Source: DTU032 sp964346175
Lineage (GTDB): Bacteria; Bacillota; Clostridia; Saccharofermentanales; DTU023
Reading direction: 5' to 3'
Length of the DNA stretch: 22,296 nucleotides
Assembly: GCA_964346175.1 (NCBI GenBank)
Contig: CAYFTG010000022.1
Span: forward strand, 1-22,296
The translations under genes were made by a program, and so were the position numbers. How positions within the stretch are numbered: position 1 is the stretch's first letter; each line of letters starts with the position of its first letter. Of this stretch, positions 7,234 through 14,208 are shown in pieces. Below the pieces are notes generated by a model. That model did not search any database and had not been told where the DNA came from. It saw only the letters and a program-made list of their open reading frames with translations.

Positions 7234-8139
7234 ATGGATATTGTAATTATTACCGGCTTGTCCGGTAGCGGGAAAACATCGACAGCAAATTTTTTCGAGG
7301 ACATGGGGTACTTTGTCATTGATAATCTGCCACCTCAGTTGAGCAGTGAAATCTTCAGGGTCTTAACTGAACGAGAGGACAGTGAAGATAGCAGTAACAG
7401 ATCAAGAATTGCTTTAGTAATGGATATGCGAAATCCTTATCTGATCGAAAAACTCGTTCCTGCTCTGGAAGATATGAAGGAGAAAGATCTGGATGTAAGC
7501 TTGCTCTACTTGGAGTCTTCAGAGCGTGAACTCATCAGCAGATACAAGCAAAGTCGTCGTGATCATCCTTTGTCGGCAGGGAGGAGTTTGATCGAAGCCA
7601 TCAGACTCGAGCGGGAACTGATGCGCTCGATTCGCGAGATGGCTACGGAAATTATAGATACATCAGGACTCAGCCTGTCAGATTTGCGAGATACTCTTTT
7701 CCGCCTTTTTATGGATAAAACGGAGTCTTCTGCTCGCATCACAATATTCTTACAATCATTCGGTTTTAAATATGGTATTCCTGCAGACTGCGATAACGTA
7801 GTTGATGTACGTTTTCTGCCCAACCCTTTTTATATAGATGAACTCAGGGAGCTCTGCGGTCTCGATCAGCCGGTTATTGATTATCTTGATCAGATGCCGG
7901 AGACAGATGAGTTTATTAAATTACAGAAAGACTTTTATGATTTCGCCTTGCCCTTATATATCAGAGAGGGCAAAGCCCGCTTGCACATAGGAATAGGATG
8001 TACCGGAGGGCGCCATAGGAGTGTTCGTTTGGTTGAACGCATGGCGACACTTTTCCCTGACGAATTGAGTCGCGTTGTTATTGACCACCGTGATATTGAG
8101 CGGGATATCAAGGAATATGGTAATCCGGCTTTATTGTAA
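7234..8139 (+). CDS. rapZ: RapZ-family nucleotide-binding protein (YvcJ-like)
   Basis: This 301-residue protein has the Walker A loop GLSGSGKT at its very start (residues 8-15) and the C-terminal GCTGGRHRSV signature of the RapZ/YvcJ family. In Escherichia coli RapZ is an RNase adaptor that adjusts glucosamine-6-phosphate synthase through small RNAs; in Bacillus subtilis the homologue YvcJ binds and hydrolyses nucleotides. Which role applies here cannot be read from sequence. ATG 7234 fits the family N-terminus and has AAGGG close upstream; a TTG at 7219 in the same frame has no ribosome site. Its stop shares one base with the whiA start, so the two are translationally coupled. The murB and whiA neighbours match the cell-envelope theme known for this locus. 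Confidence 0.95.
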   Translation: MDIVIITGLSGSGKTSTANFFEDMGYFVIDNLPPQLSSEIFRVLTEREDSEDSSNRSRIALVMDMRNPYLIEKLVPALEDMKEKDLDVSLLYLESSERELISRYKQSRRDHPLSAGRSLIEAIRLERELMRSIREMATEIIDTSGLSLSDLRDTLFRLFMDKTESSARITIFLQSFGFKYGIPADCDNVVDVRFLPNPFYIDELRELCGLDQPVIDYLDQMPETDEFIKLQKDFYDFALPLYIREGKARLHIGIGCTGGRHRSVRLVERMATLFPDELSRVVIDHRDIERDIKEYGNPALL

Positions 8140-9065
8140 TGACGTCTAATCTTAACGATGTAAGTAAAAGCTTCTCAAGCAAAGTGAGAGATGAGTTATT
8201 ATCTAGGCTCTGCAGCTACCATTGGAGCACAAGTGCTGCTCTGACTGCCTTAGCAGCCTTCGCTGTTGTGGCGTTCAAAGATAGGGCCGCTAGACCTCTT
8301 ATAATGCGAGTCTCCCGCTTAGAGACAGCAAGCCTGATTTCAAGCTTGGTCAACGACACTGGCTTAGGTAAGGCGAAAATTCAAAATTTGGGAAAACGCG
8401 ATCAACAGATTGAGATAAATCTCAAAGGTCGTGAGTGGGAATTAATTAATTTTGATTTTTACGCCACTATCCAAACTAGGCCTCAGTCAGATTGGTGGCT
8501 CATTTTAGCACCGCTGTTTTTGGCTGCAGGCTCTATGGCAGATCCTGCAAAGCGAATATATCATCTGGAGATTGTTCCTGTAAGCGCTGAGATGAATGAA
8601 CAGCTCTACGAGCTATTGCAAATACTGAAACTACCCTTCAGAAAAACAGGCAAAAAAGGCCGCAGTAGCGTTTATCTCTCGAGTGGCGACGATATCTCAG
8701 ACTTTCTTCGCTTGTCGGGAGCCCATTTGGCGTTGCTTCGTTTCGAAGAGATTCGATCGGAATTAGAGCTTCTGGGTACGGTTCAACGACAAGTTAACTT
8801 TGATGAAGCCAATATCGAGCGTATGACCAGCGCAGTAGAAAGACAGATTGAGAGTATAGAACTTATAAATGAAACGGTAGGCTTGGATTCCTTGCCTCTA
8901 CATCTGGCGCAAACAGCCCAACTACGCTTGCAGTATCCGGAACTTAGCTTGGCCGACTTAGGAGAATTAATGTCTCCTCCGATCGGCAAATCCGGAATGA
9001 GTCATCGAATGAGGCGTCTGCGTCTTTTAGCAGACAAGATAATTGAGTCACGTGAACAACGCTAA
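8139..9065 (+). CDS. whiA: WhiA-family DNA-binding protein
   Basis: WhiA has a homing-endonuclease-like (LAGLIDADG) N-terminal fold without nuclease activity and a C-terminal helix-turn-helix. In Streptomyces it is a sporulation regulator; in Bacillus it influences division and chromosome segregation. The 308-residue length fits. The C-terminus is the strongest evidence: from about residue 250 it reads LRLQYPELSLADLGELMSPP, followed by IGKSGMSHRMRRL, the WhiA signature. The N-terminal half is divergent and was assigned mainly by position after rapZ. The ATG overlaps the rapZ stop (TAATG). No clear terminator follows; the next gene has its own extended -10. Confidence 0.93.
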   Translation: MTSNLNDVSKSFSSKVRDELLSRLCSYHWSTSAALTALAAFAVVAFKDRAARPLIMRVSRLETASLISSLVNDTGLGKAKIQNLGKRDQQIEINLKGREWELINFDFYATIQTRPQSDWWLILAPLFLAAGSMADPAKRIYHLEIVPVSAEMNEQLYELLQILKLPFRKTGKKGRSSVYLSSGDDISDFLRLSGAHLALLRFEEIRSELELLGTVQRQVNFDEANIERMTSAVERQIESIELINETVGLDSLPLHLAQTAQLRLQYPELSLADLGELMSPPIGKSGMSHRMRRLRLLADKIIESREQR

Positions 9066-9076
9066 AGATATTGACG

Positions 9077-9085
9077 TGCTATAAT
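9077..9085 (+). promoter_or_regulatory. Extended -10 promoter of the 9150-10296 gene pair
   Basis: TGCTATAAT is a full TGn extended -10 joined to a consensus TATAAT. It lies 12 bases after the whiA stop and 65 bases before the ATG at 9150. A nearby TTGACG (9071-9076) is too close to serve as its -35, and no other -35 is seen, which is acceptable for extended -10 promoters. Confidence 0.55.
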
Positions 9086-9149
9086 AATTCTAATTTTTGA
9101 AAAGCTGACGCAAACTAGTGTCATGGCAGTAAACTGAGGACTGAGAAGT

Positions 9150-9560
9150 ATGAGCGACGATAATAATAAAAAGCCGGCACATATTATTCAGAACCCCGAA
9201 ATTATTGAGTGCGAGTACTCGGTTTTTCGGCGTGGGTATGTCCATGCCTATATTAATCTAAAGCGTAGAATATTCTATTGGCAGGATAGCAATCAGTGGA
9301 ATAAGAATTATGTCCGTTCTCTCAATGAGCTAAAAGTAGAGAACGTGCGCAAAATTCTTCAACGGGTGCCTTATCAGCCGGTGTTGCAACAAAATGATGT
9401 AGAAAGACAGGTTTCAGAGGTCTGTCCTTTCTATTGGAAAATAACTATTCGTGGAAAAGATCGAGTCAATATCTATGAAGGCAATGATCCTGGCGATGAA
9501 TTTTTGCGCAAATTTATGGCCTTGATTGAAGAGACAAGCGATCTAACTTTGTTTTGGTGA
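9150..9560 (+). CDS. Hypothetical protein, 136 residues
   Basis: I do not recognise this family. The protein is soluble-looking and rich in aromatic and charged residues, with no signal peptide, membrane segment or cysteine pattern. Its only cysteines are at about 29 (IECEYSVF) and 90 (VCPFYW). The pattern of alternating strands (YVHAYINLKRRIFYWQ, YWKITIRGKDRVNIYEG) suggests a small beta-rich fold. GAGGA at 9136-9140 is nine bases before the ATG. The gene is followed four bases later by a membrane protein gene, so the two are probably co-transcribed and may work together. It is very likely a real gene from its promoter, ribosome site and spacing. Confidence 0.7.
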   Translation: MSDDNNKKPAHIIQNPEIIECEYSVFRRGYVHAYINLKRRIFYWQDSNQWNKNYVRSLNELKVENVRKILQRVPYQPVLQQNDVERQVSEVCPFYWKITIRGKDRVNIYEGNDPGDEFLRKFMALIEETSDLTLFW

Positions 9561-9564
9561 TGAG

Positions 9565-10296
9565 ATGGATTATTTAGAAGGCTTTTTCATTGGTCCTATT
9601 TGGGGTGATACAGACTATAAAAACAGGAGGCATTTCGGCTCTCATATAATATTGTCTTTTCTGATGCTGCTTTTATTTATTGTGTCTATAGTGCGTCCAG
9701 CCCTAATTCGACCTTTTATCTTCGTATCTTATCCGTCATCATTAGTTTTTTTGATCCTTTTAATCCTTTTGACGCCCTTGTTCTCAAGCTTTTATTACCG
9801 TCTACCCGGAGCGGTCAGACCTTTATTGATACTTTTGTATCTGTTTAAATATATTCTTCTGTTTTATGTACTCTTGCATTTTTTCTTGCCACTGGTACCG
9901 GAGCGAATAGATAATTTGTCCGAGCTGGTTTTTGAGCGGATGGATAATCACATCGCTGCCGCGATTGAATTCTTTGAGTTTGCGGGCAGCCTCTTTGGCA
10001 TGATACTTGGAATTGTTGCCGGTGGCTTATGGATAGTTTTGGAGATGCTCATTCTCGTGATTGCTCTTCTGGCAGTTCCACTATTATCCCTTGGCTTAAT
10101 GAAGGGAACACAGTATCTCTTAGACTACTCTTATAAGAAGCTGATTTTTGATCCGGTGATGGAGGGGAGAAGGCGAAAGAGGAGAACAGCCGGTATTCGG
10201 AGCAGCACGATTAGAGAGAAGGAGAGTATATCGGATACTCGATTCTCAAGACCCTTAAAGGCGGAAAATGTAGAGGAGAGTGAAGATTTACCGTAG
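9565..10296 (+). CDS. Hypothetical multi-pass membrane protein, 243 residues
   Basis: I do not recognise this family. Four or five strongly hydrophobic stretches are visible: about residues 27-48, 50-73, 82-109 and a long one from about 135 to 172 that could hold two helices. The C-terminal 50 residues are charged, with a run of Arg/Lys (GRRRKRR) that should stay in the cytoplasm, followed by an acidic tail. The start ATG lies four bases after the upstream stop, with GGTGA overlapping that stop as a ribosome site. It forms a pair with the 136-residue protein. No transport or enzyme motif was seen. Confidence 0.75.
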   Translation: MDYLEGFFIGPIWGDTDYKNRRHFGSHIILSFLMLLLFIVSIVRPALIRPFIFVSYPSSLVFLILLILLTPLFSSFYYRLPGAVRPLLILLYLFKYILLFYVLLHFFLPLVPERIDNLSELVFERMDNHIAAAIEFFEFAGSLFGMILGIVAGGLWIVLEMLILVIALLAVPLLSLGLMKGTQYLLDYSYKKLIFDPVMEGRRRKRRTAGIRSSTIREKESISDTRFSRPLKAENVEESEDLP

Positions 10297-10395
10297 AAGC
10301 TTCTCAAAGTTTGCTGCAAATATCCAAGTATTGTCACATTATTTATGTATCATTTTTTAGCAGCAAATAATGTATTCAGATGGAGGTAAGAGTAT

Positions 10396-11715
10396 ATGAA
10401 TTATCAATCAAATTACGGTCCAGGATCTGGAAATAACTCATCCTACGATCCTTATAGTGGCAGTTATAATAGCCCGGAGCCACCCAAAAAACGCAACAGA
10501 GCAGTTATCGCAATTATTGCCACTGTGCTTGTAGTTGCTATTCTTTTCACAGGTTTAAATTTTCTCTTATATAGATTTGTAAATAGCAGTTACAGAGACA
10601 GTGGCAGTAGTGAGAACGGGGCCACACCGCCTTCATCGCCGGCCATTCATGAAAGTAAAGCGCCCGATACGGAAGCCACTCTTCCGGTAGAAACGGAGAA
10701 GCCTTCGCAGAGCGAAGTTGAGGCTACTAATCCCGATTTTTCGTTAGTTGACTACGCACCACCTTTGCCACAAGAGGGCAAGGAGATCTTAACCATTCCT
10801 GAATTGACAGAACAGAAAAGCCCTGCAACTGTTGCTATTTACACCGAAATAGTGACTCAGGGCGGCTTTGGAGACGTACATCAAAGTACCGTATCAGGAT
10901 CAGGCTTCATCATTACTGAAGATGGCTATGTCGTAACGAATGCTCATGTTATTGAAGGGCACACCGCTGTGTACGTATATTTAGAAGACAATAGCCGCTA
11001 CGAAGCTACTGTCGTGGGCAGTGATGACTATGCTGATATAGCTGTTTTGAAAATTGACGGAAGAGGGGAGACGTTCCCTAGGCTAACTTTTGGAAACTCA
11101 GAGCTGATTCAGGTGGGCGAACTTGCTGTTGCGATCGGCAATCCGACCGGAAGACTGCGGGGAACGGTGACTCAGGGTATCGTTTCGGCGGTAGATCGTG
11201 AATTATCCAGCACACCCTTGCGACTCATTCAAACAGATGCCGCCTTAAACCCCGGAAATTCCGGAGGACCGCTCTTCAATGCTTATGGTGAGGTCATCGG
11301 AATTAACCAGCTCAAAATCCTAGATAGCGGTACCGGCGAACCTATTATTCAGGGCATCAGTTTCGCCATACCGTCTAATGCAGCTATACCTATTATAGAA
11401 AACCTCATTAAGACCGGTAGCCACGAATGGCCTATGCTAGGAATTTCTGTAATAGCTTTAGAAAAATATGATGCTGAAGCAAACAATTTACGTTATCCGG
11501 GTGTATTTGTTGTATCGGTCGAACCCAGAAGCGCAGCCTTCTTTGCAGGATTGGAAGCGGGAGACGTGATTTTTGAAGCCGATGGACAAGCTGTCGCTAC
11601 AACAGGAGAACTGAACGACGTCAAGAATCAGCATAAGGTAGGTGACTCTATGACGATCAAATTTGAACGTCAGGGTCAAGAGAGAGAGACGACATTAGTT
11701 TTACAGGGACGTTAA
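10396..11715 (+). CDS. htrA: HtrA/DegP-type membrane-anchored serine protease with PDZ domain
   Basis: Envelope quality-control protease. The 439 residues contain a short Gly/Ser/Tyr-rich cytoplasmic tail, one membrane segment (about 36-60), a Ser/Glu/Pro-rich linker to about 130, a trypsin-like domain and one C-terminal PDZ domain (about 345-437). The full catalytic triad is visible: His184 in TNAHVIEG, Asp214 in DDYADIAVLK and Ser289 in LNPGNSGGPLF. The layout is that of the Bacillus HtrA/HtrB/YyxA proteins. A strong GGAGG at about 10382-10386 precedes the ATG by nine bases. An inverted repeat lies upstream. No CssR or other stress operator could be assigned. The stop codon sits inside a 17-base tandem duplication before the OsmC-like gene. 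Confidence 0.95.
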   Translation: MNYQSNYGPGSGNNSSYDPYSGSYNSPEPPKKRNRAVIAIIATVLVVAILFTGLNFLLYRFVNSSYRDSGSSENGATPPSSPAIHESKAPDTEATLPVETEKPSQSEVEATNPDFSLVDYAPPLPQEGKEILTIPELTEQKSPATVAIYTEIVTQGGFGDVHQSTVSGSGFIITEDGYVVTNAHVIEGHTAVYVYLEDNSRYEATVVGSDDYADIAVLKIDGRGETFPRLTFGNSELIQVGELAVAIGNPTGRLRGTVTQGIVSAVDRELSSTPLRLIQTDAALNPGNSGGPLFNAYGEVIGINQLKILDSGTGEPIIQGISFAIPSNAAIPIIENLIKTGSHEWPMLGISVIALEKYDAEANNLRYPGVFVVSVEPRSAAFFAGLEAGDVIFEADGQAVATTGELNDVKNQHKVGDSMTIKFERQGQERETTLVLQGR

Positions 11716-11731
11716 TTTAACAGGGACGTTA
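11703..11731. repeat. 17-base tandem duplication across the htrA stop codon
   Basis: ACAGGGACGTTA occurs at 11703-11714 and again at 11720-11731, with nearly the same TTTA bases before each copy, so the unit is about 17 bases. The first copy encodes the last residues of the protease and its TAA; the second lies in the gap before the OsmC-like gene. It looks like a recent slippage duplication. Confidence 0.8.
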
Positions 11732-11745
11732 GAAGAGGTGCATTC

Positions 11746-12141
11746 ATGAAAGAGCATGTGAGAATCAATTTTACTGAAGAATTTGAAGGTATTTTAACAG
11801 CCGAAAACGGTACTGTGTCTATCGGACGAGGCAAAGGTCAACTAAAGCCTTATAACCTCCTTCTGGGAGCGCTCCTAGCTTGTCTTTACGCCACGTTTCT
11901 TGACATTGTCGAGAAGATGAAACTGAGCTTTGACAGCTGCGAGCTGACAGCCGACGGCGATAAGCGGGAGACGATACCTAGCACTTTAAAGCATGTGAAG
12001 GTTGTTCAAACCATATATGGCGCTGACGAAGAACAGCATGAACGCTTCGAACGTGCTGCCATGCTGGCGGCAAAATACTGTTCTATCTACCAGACCATAT
12101 CCACTGTCAGCGAGATGGAGTTTGAACTACGCTTTGAATGA
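11746..12141 (+). CDS. OsmC/Ohr-family protein
   Basis: OsmC-family proteins reduce organic or inorganic peroxides using two cysteines. At 131 residues the length fits. The first conserved cysteine is Cys46 in LLGALLACLYATFLDIVEKM, the family's helix motif, and the second is Cys112 in AAKYCSIYQT. A third cysteine, Cys65, is outside the usual pair. It is closer to the general OsmC/YhfA group than to Ohr, so the physiological substrate is uncertain. AGAGGTG precedes the ATG. It follows the HtrA gene by 30 bases and is probably in the same transcript, which would group two stress-protection functions. Confidence 0.85.
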   Translation: MKEHVRINFTEEFEGILTAENGTVSIGRGKGQLKPYNLLLGALLACLYATFLDIVEKMKLSFDSCELTADGDKRETIPSTLKHVKVVQTIYGADEEQHERFERAAMLAAKYCSIYQTISTVSEMEFELRFE

Positions 12142-12149
12142 AAATGTCC

Positions 12150-12174
12150 GGCCGCAGCTTTATGACATGCGGCC
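12150..12174 (+). other. GC-rich hairpin between the OsmC-like gene and the next gene
   Basis: GGCCGCA (12150-12156) pairs with TGCGGCC (12168-12174) across an 11-base loop. There is no T-run after it, so it is not a standard intrinsic terminator. It might act in mRNA stability or weak attenuation inside the transcript. Confidence 0.4.
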
Positions 12175-12211
12175 TGACGAGTGTGACTAATATTATTTTA
12201 GGGAGTGCTTC

Positions 12212-13105
12212 ATGCGACGAAGAGGTTCAATCAGAGAGTTCGTCTCTCATTTTATCATTCTGGCAATTTTTGCTACGTTTCTTTATTTCATTAATGACCT
12301 CCTGACTAGCCGTCCTGAGCTAAGCGACTTTAATTGGTTGCGAAATATTTTTTATCTTGCCGTGGCTGTTTTCGCAGTCATGTTCTTGATTTTTTTGCGT
12401 CAAGTTTTCAGCAATTATGCTCTCGAGCGCTATGATCCCGGTAGTCCTGACAGTCTACGCAGGCTGTCACGGCTGCGTCGTTTCAAATTGCCCCGCAAAT
12501 ACATGCATTCCCAGAAAAACTGGCAGAAACCGCTCGAGGATATTAAGCAATTTTACTTTGACAAGGATTATCAAATTGTTCGAAGCGATTATTTTGACTA
12601 CGTATTTGAGCGCGAGCAGAGCAGCCCAATTCCGCGCAGTCAAAGAAACTTCAAACGCAGCTTTGTTTTTTATCATCCCATGCTTAATGTCTTGATCGTC
12701 GATCAAAAATTAAAGCAAGCCGAACGTTGGATTGAACACTATTGGGACCAAGCTTCTTCAGAGCGCAACTTCCTCATTTTTGTTACTGATATGGAGAATT
12801 TTGAGGAAATTAGCTCCGCCGGAGCAGGAGTAGTAAATTTTCTTGGAACAATGAAGCAGGGCAGCTTGTACCCGGTTTTGATTGATCTCGATGGAGCTCG
12901 TTATTTCTTCCCGCTAGATGTTACTATGCTAAAAAGGCGTGAACGATTAGCGTATTATTTCCAGAGATTGCAGATTAAGCGCTTAGTACTCAAAAAGGCT
13001 AAGAAACAGCTAACGATGGCTTCTACGGGAAACGATACGCCTGCCTCTTTGGAAAATTTTCAAGAATCTTCCAATGAATTTGAAAAAGATGGCGAAAAAA
13101 GTTGA
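12212..13105 (+). CDS. Hypothetical membrane protein with a cytoplasmic C-terminal domain
   Basis: I do not recognise this 297-residue family. Two membrane segments are clear (about 11-29 and 44-64). A basic stretch follows (LRRLSRLRRFKLPRK), then a mixed alpha/beta domain of about 170 residues with hydrophobic strands such as FVFYHPMLNVLIVDQ and NFLIFVTDMENF. The last 35 residues are hydrophilic. The middle domain could be a nucleotide-fold or restriction-like domain, but no catalytic pattern is visible, so this is only a shape-based remark. GGGAG at 12201-12205 is six bases before the ATG. The stop codon overlaps the -35 box of the following tRNA promoter. Confidence 0.72.
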   Translation: MRRRGSIREFVSHFIILAIFATFLYFINDLLTSRPELSDFNWLRNIFYLAVAVFAVMFLIFLRQVFSNYALERYDPGSPDSLRRLSRLRRFKLPRKYMHSQKNWQKPLEDIKQFYFDKDYQIVRSDYFDYVFEREQSSPIPRSQRNFKRSFVFYHPMLNVLIVDQKLKQAERWIEHYWDQASSERNFLIFVTDMENFEEISSAGAGVVNFLGTMKQGSLYPVLIDLDGARYFFPLDVTMLKRRERLAYYFQRLQIKRLVLKKAKKQLTMASTGNDTPASLENFQESSNEFEKDGEKS

Positions 13106-13130
13106 CATTATTTCAAGTCTTAGTTATGCT
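13102..13130 (+). promoter_or_regulatory. Promoter of tRNA-Val
   Basis: A perfect -35 TTGACA (13102-13107) is followed after exactly 17 bases by TATGCT (13125-13130). The expected start near 13137 is about nine bases before the tRNA. The -35 overlaps the stop codon of the upstream membrane protein gene. Confidence 0.8.
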
Positions 13131-13145
13131 ATCAAGGCTTGATAC

Positions 13146-13222
13146 GGGTGATTAGCTCAGCTGGTTAGAGTGCCTGCGTGACATGCAGGAGGCCATAGGT
13201 TCAAGTCCCATATCACCCACCA
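13146..13222 (+). tRNA. tRNA-Val (anticodon GAC), CCA encoded
   Basis: The acceptor stem GGGTGAT pairs fully with ATCACCC, with discriminator A and encoded CCA at 13220-13222. The anticodon stem CCTGC/GCAGG encloses the loop GTGACAT, giving anticodon GAC (Val, codons GUC and GUU). The D stem has a G-T wobble. The T stem ATAGG/CCCAT carries one A-C mismatch at its middle pair. A strong promoter and a terminator flank it, so it is a single-gene unit. Confidence 0.97.
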
Positions 13223-13226
13223 GTTT

Positions 13227-13262
13227 AAGGACGACAGTTGCATGAGCGCTGTCGTCTTTTTT
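13227..13262 (+). terminator. Intrinsic terminator after tRNA-Val
   Basis: GACGACAG (13230-13237) pairs perfectly with CTGTCGTC (13249-13256), extended by A-T and G-T pairs at the base, and is followed by six T (13257-13262). This is a standard rho-independent terminator five bases after the encoded CCA. Confidence 0.92.
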
Positions 13263-13374
13263 GTTATCAATAAGCCAATCATAAGTAACCGTTCGCTTAT
13301 CTTATTTAGTTTAATATATGACTTATATCTACAGCTAATAAAATGATTGAGCTTATTTCAAGGAGGATATTAAA

Positions 13375-13827
13375 ATGGACGTAATTAAAGTAGGCACAAA
13401 GGCTCCGGATTTCATTCTGGAAGACGGTTTTGGCAAGGTAGTAAAACTCTCTGATTATAGGGGTCAACAAGTGCTTTTATCCTGGCACCCACTGGCATGG
13501 ACAAGTGTATGTACCGACCAGATGCGGGCCTTAGAGGCACACTATGAAGAATTTGCTGCCAAAAACACCGTGCCAATTGGTTTTAGCGTGGATCCTGCTC
13601 CGAGTAAAAAAGCATGGGCGTCAGTCTTATCTATTGAAGAGACTCCCTTAGTCAGCGATTTCTTTCCACTAGGCAAGGTTTCCCAAGACTATGGCGTATT
13701 TTTGGAGAAGCAGGGCTTCTCGGGGAGAGCTAACGTATTAGTGGACGAAAACGGTATTGTTAAATGGAGCAAAGTATACCGTTCGAGTGAATTGCCAGAT
13801 ATCAATGAGGTCTTGGCTGCCCTTTAA
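13375..13827 (+). CDS. Peroxiredoxin of the AhpC/TSA group, single cysteine
   Basis: The 150-residue thioredoxin-fold protein reduces peroxides. The peroxidatic motif is PLAWTSVCT, with Pro39, Thr43 and Cys46 in the family's P-x3-T-x2-C spacing, and a downstream Arg in SGRANVLVDENG is the expected partner. No other cysteine is present, so it would work as a 1-Cys enzyme needing an outside thiol for recycling, similar to AhpE-like or some BCP-like members. A strong AGGAGG stands eight bases before the ATG. It is a single-gene unit between the tRNA-Val terminator and its own hairpin. No PerR box was confidently recognised. Confidence 0.93.
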   Translation: MDVIKVGTKAPDFILEDGFGKVVKLSDYRGQQVLLSWHPLAWTSVCTDQMRALEAHYEEFAAKNTVPIGFSVDPAPSKKAWASVLSIEETPLVSDFFPLGKVSQDYGVFLEKQGFSGRANVLVDENGIVKWSKVYRSSELPDINEVLAAL

Positions 13828-13862
13828 AAGAGTCCTACTGGCGCCTATTTATCGCTCATACT

Positions 13863-13896
13863 ATAGAACCGCTGTGTTTCGCAGCGGTTCTATTTA
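13863..13896 (+). terminator. Probable terminator hairpin after the peroxiredoxin gene
   Basis: A 12-base perfect stem, ATAGAACCGCTG (13863-13874) with CAGCGGTTCTAT (13882-13893), has a seven-base loop. The tail is a short TTTAA rather than a long T-run, so termination may be incomplete. Confidence 0.65.
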
Positions 13897-13912
13897 ATCT
13901 AAGGAATTTTCT

Positions 13913-14165
13913 ATGAAACGTAGATTGGCTCTACTTTTTCTTGTAGCTTTGTTTGCAGTTCTGTCCTGCACATATGCTCTAGCTTTCTTCGAAAGTGATC
14001 GCAATTATATTGGTCCTGAAAGAAAAGCAAATAGCATGGTCTTTACGCTGGTCGGACCTCACAGAAATTGAGCCCAATGAAGTGACTATGAAAAACTATA
14101 AGGACTACATGCAGACCTTGAAAGGCTGGGAAGACTTTTACAAAGAAGAACAGAAAATCAAGTGA
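13913..14165 (+). pseudogene. Small exported protein gene broken by a frameshift
   Basis: From ATG 13913, preceded by AAGGA seven bases upstream, the frame begins MKRRLALLFLVALFAVLSC, a clear signal peptide; cleavage after ALA (residues 22-24) or lipid attachment at the Cys are both possible. This frame stops at 14071 after 52 residues. The +1 frame continues with EKQIAWSLRWSDLTEIEPNE and ends KGWEDFYKEEQKIK at 14165, which reads like the true C-terminus. The two parts would join near 14015-14035, in an A-rich run, giving a protein of about 83 residues. I do not recognise the family. The shift may be real decay or a sequencing error, given the nearby assembly gap. Confidence 0.55.
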
Positions 14166-14208
14166 TCCAATAGCATGCTCGGATGCAGGAAAGCACAAGG
14201 TGAACTAA

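Noticed and set aside
10295..10304. AGAAGCTTCT palindrome after the 243-residue membrane protein gene as a terminator
   Set aside because: The perfect palindrome has no loop and no T-run behind it.
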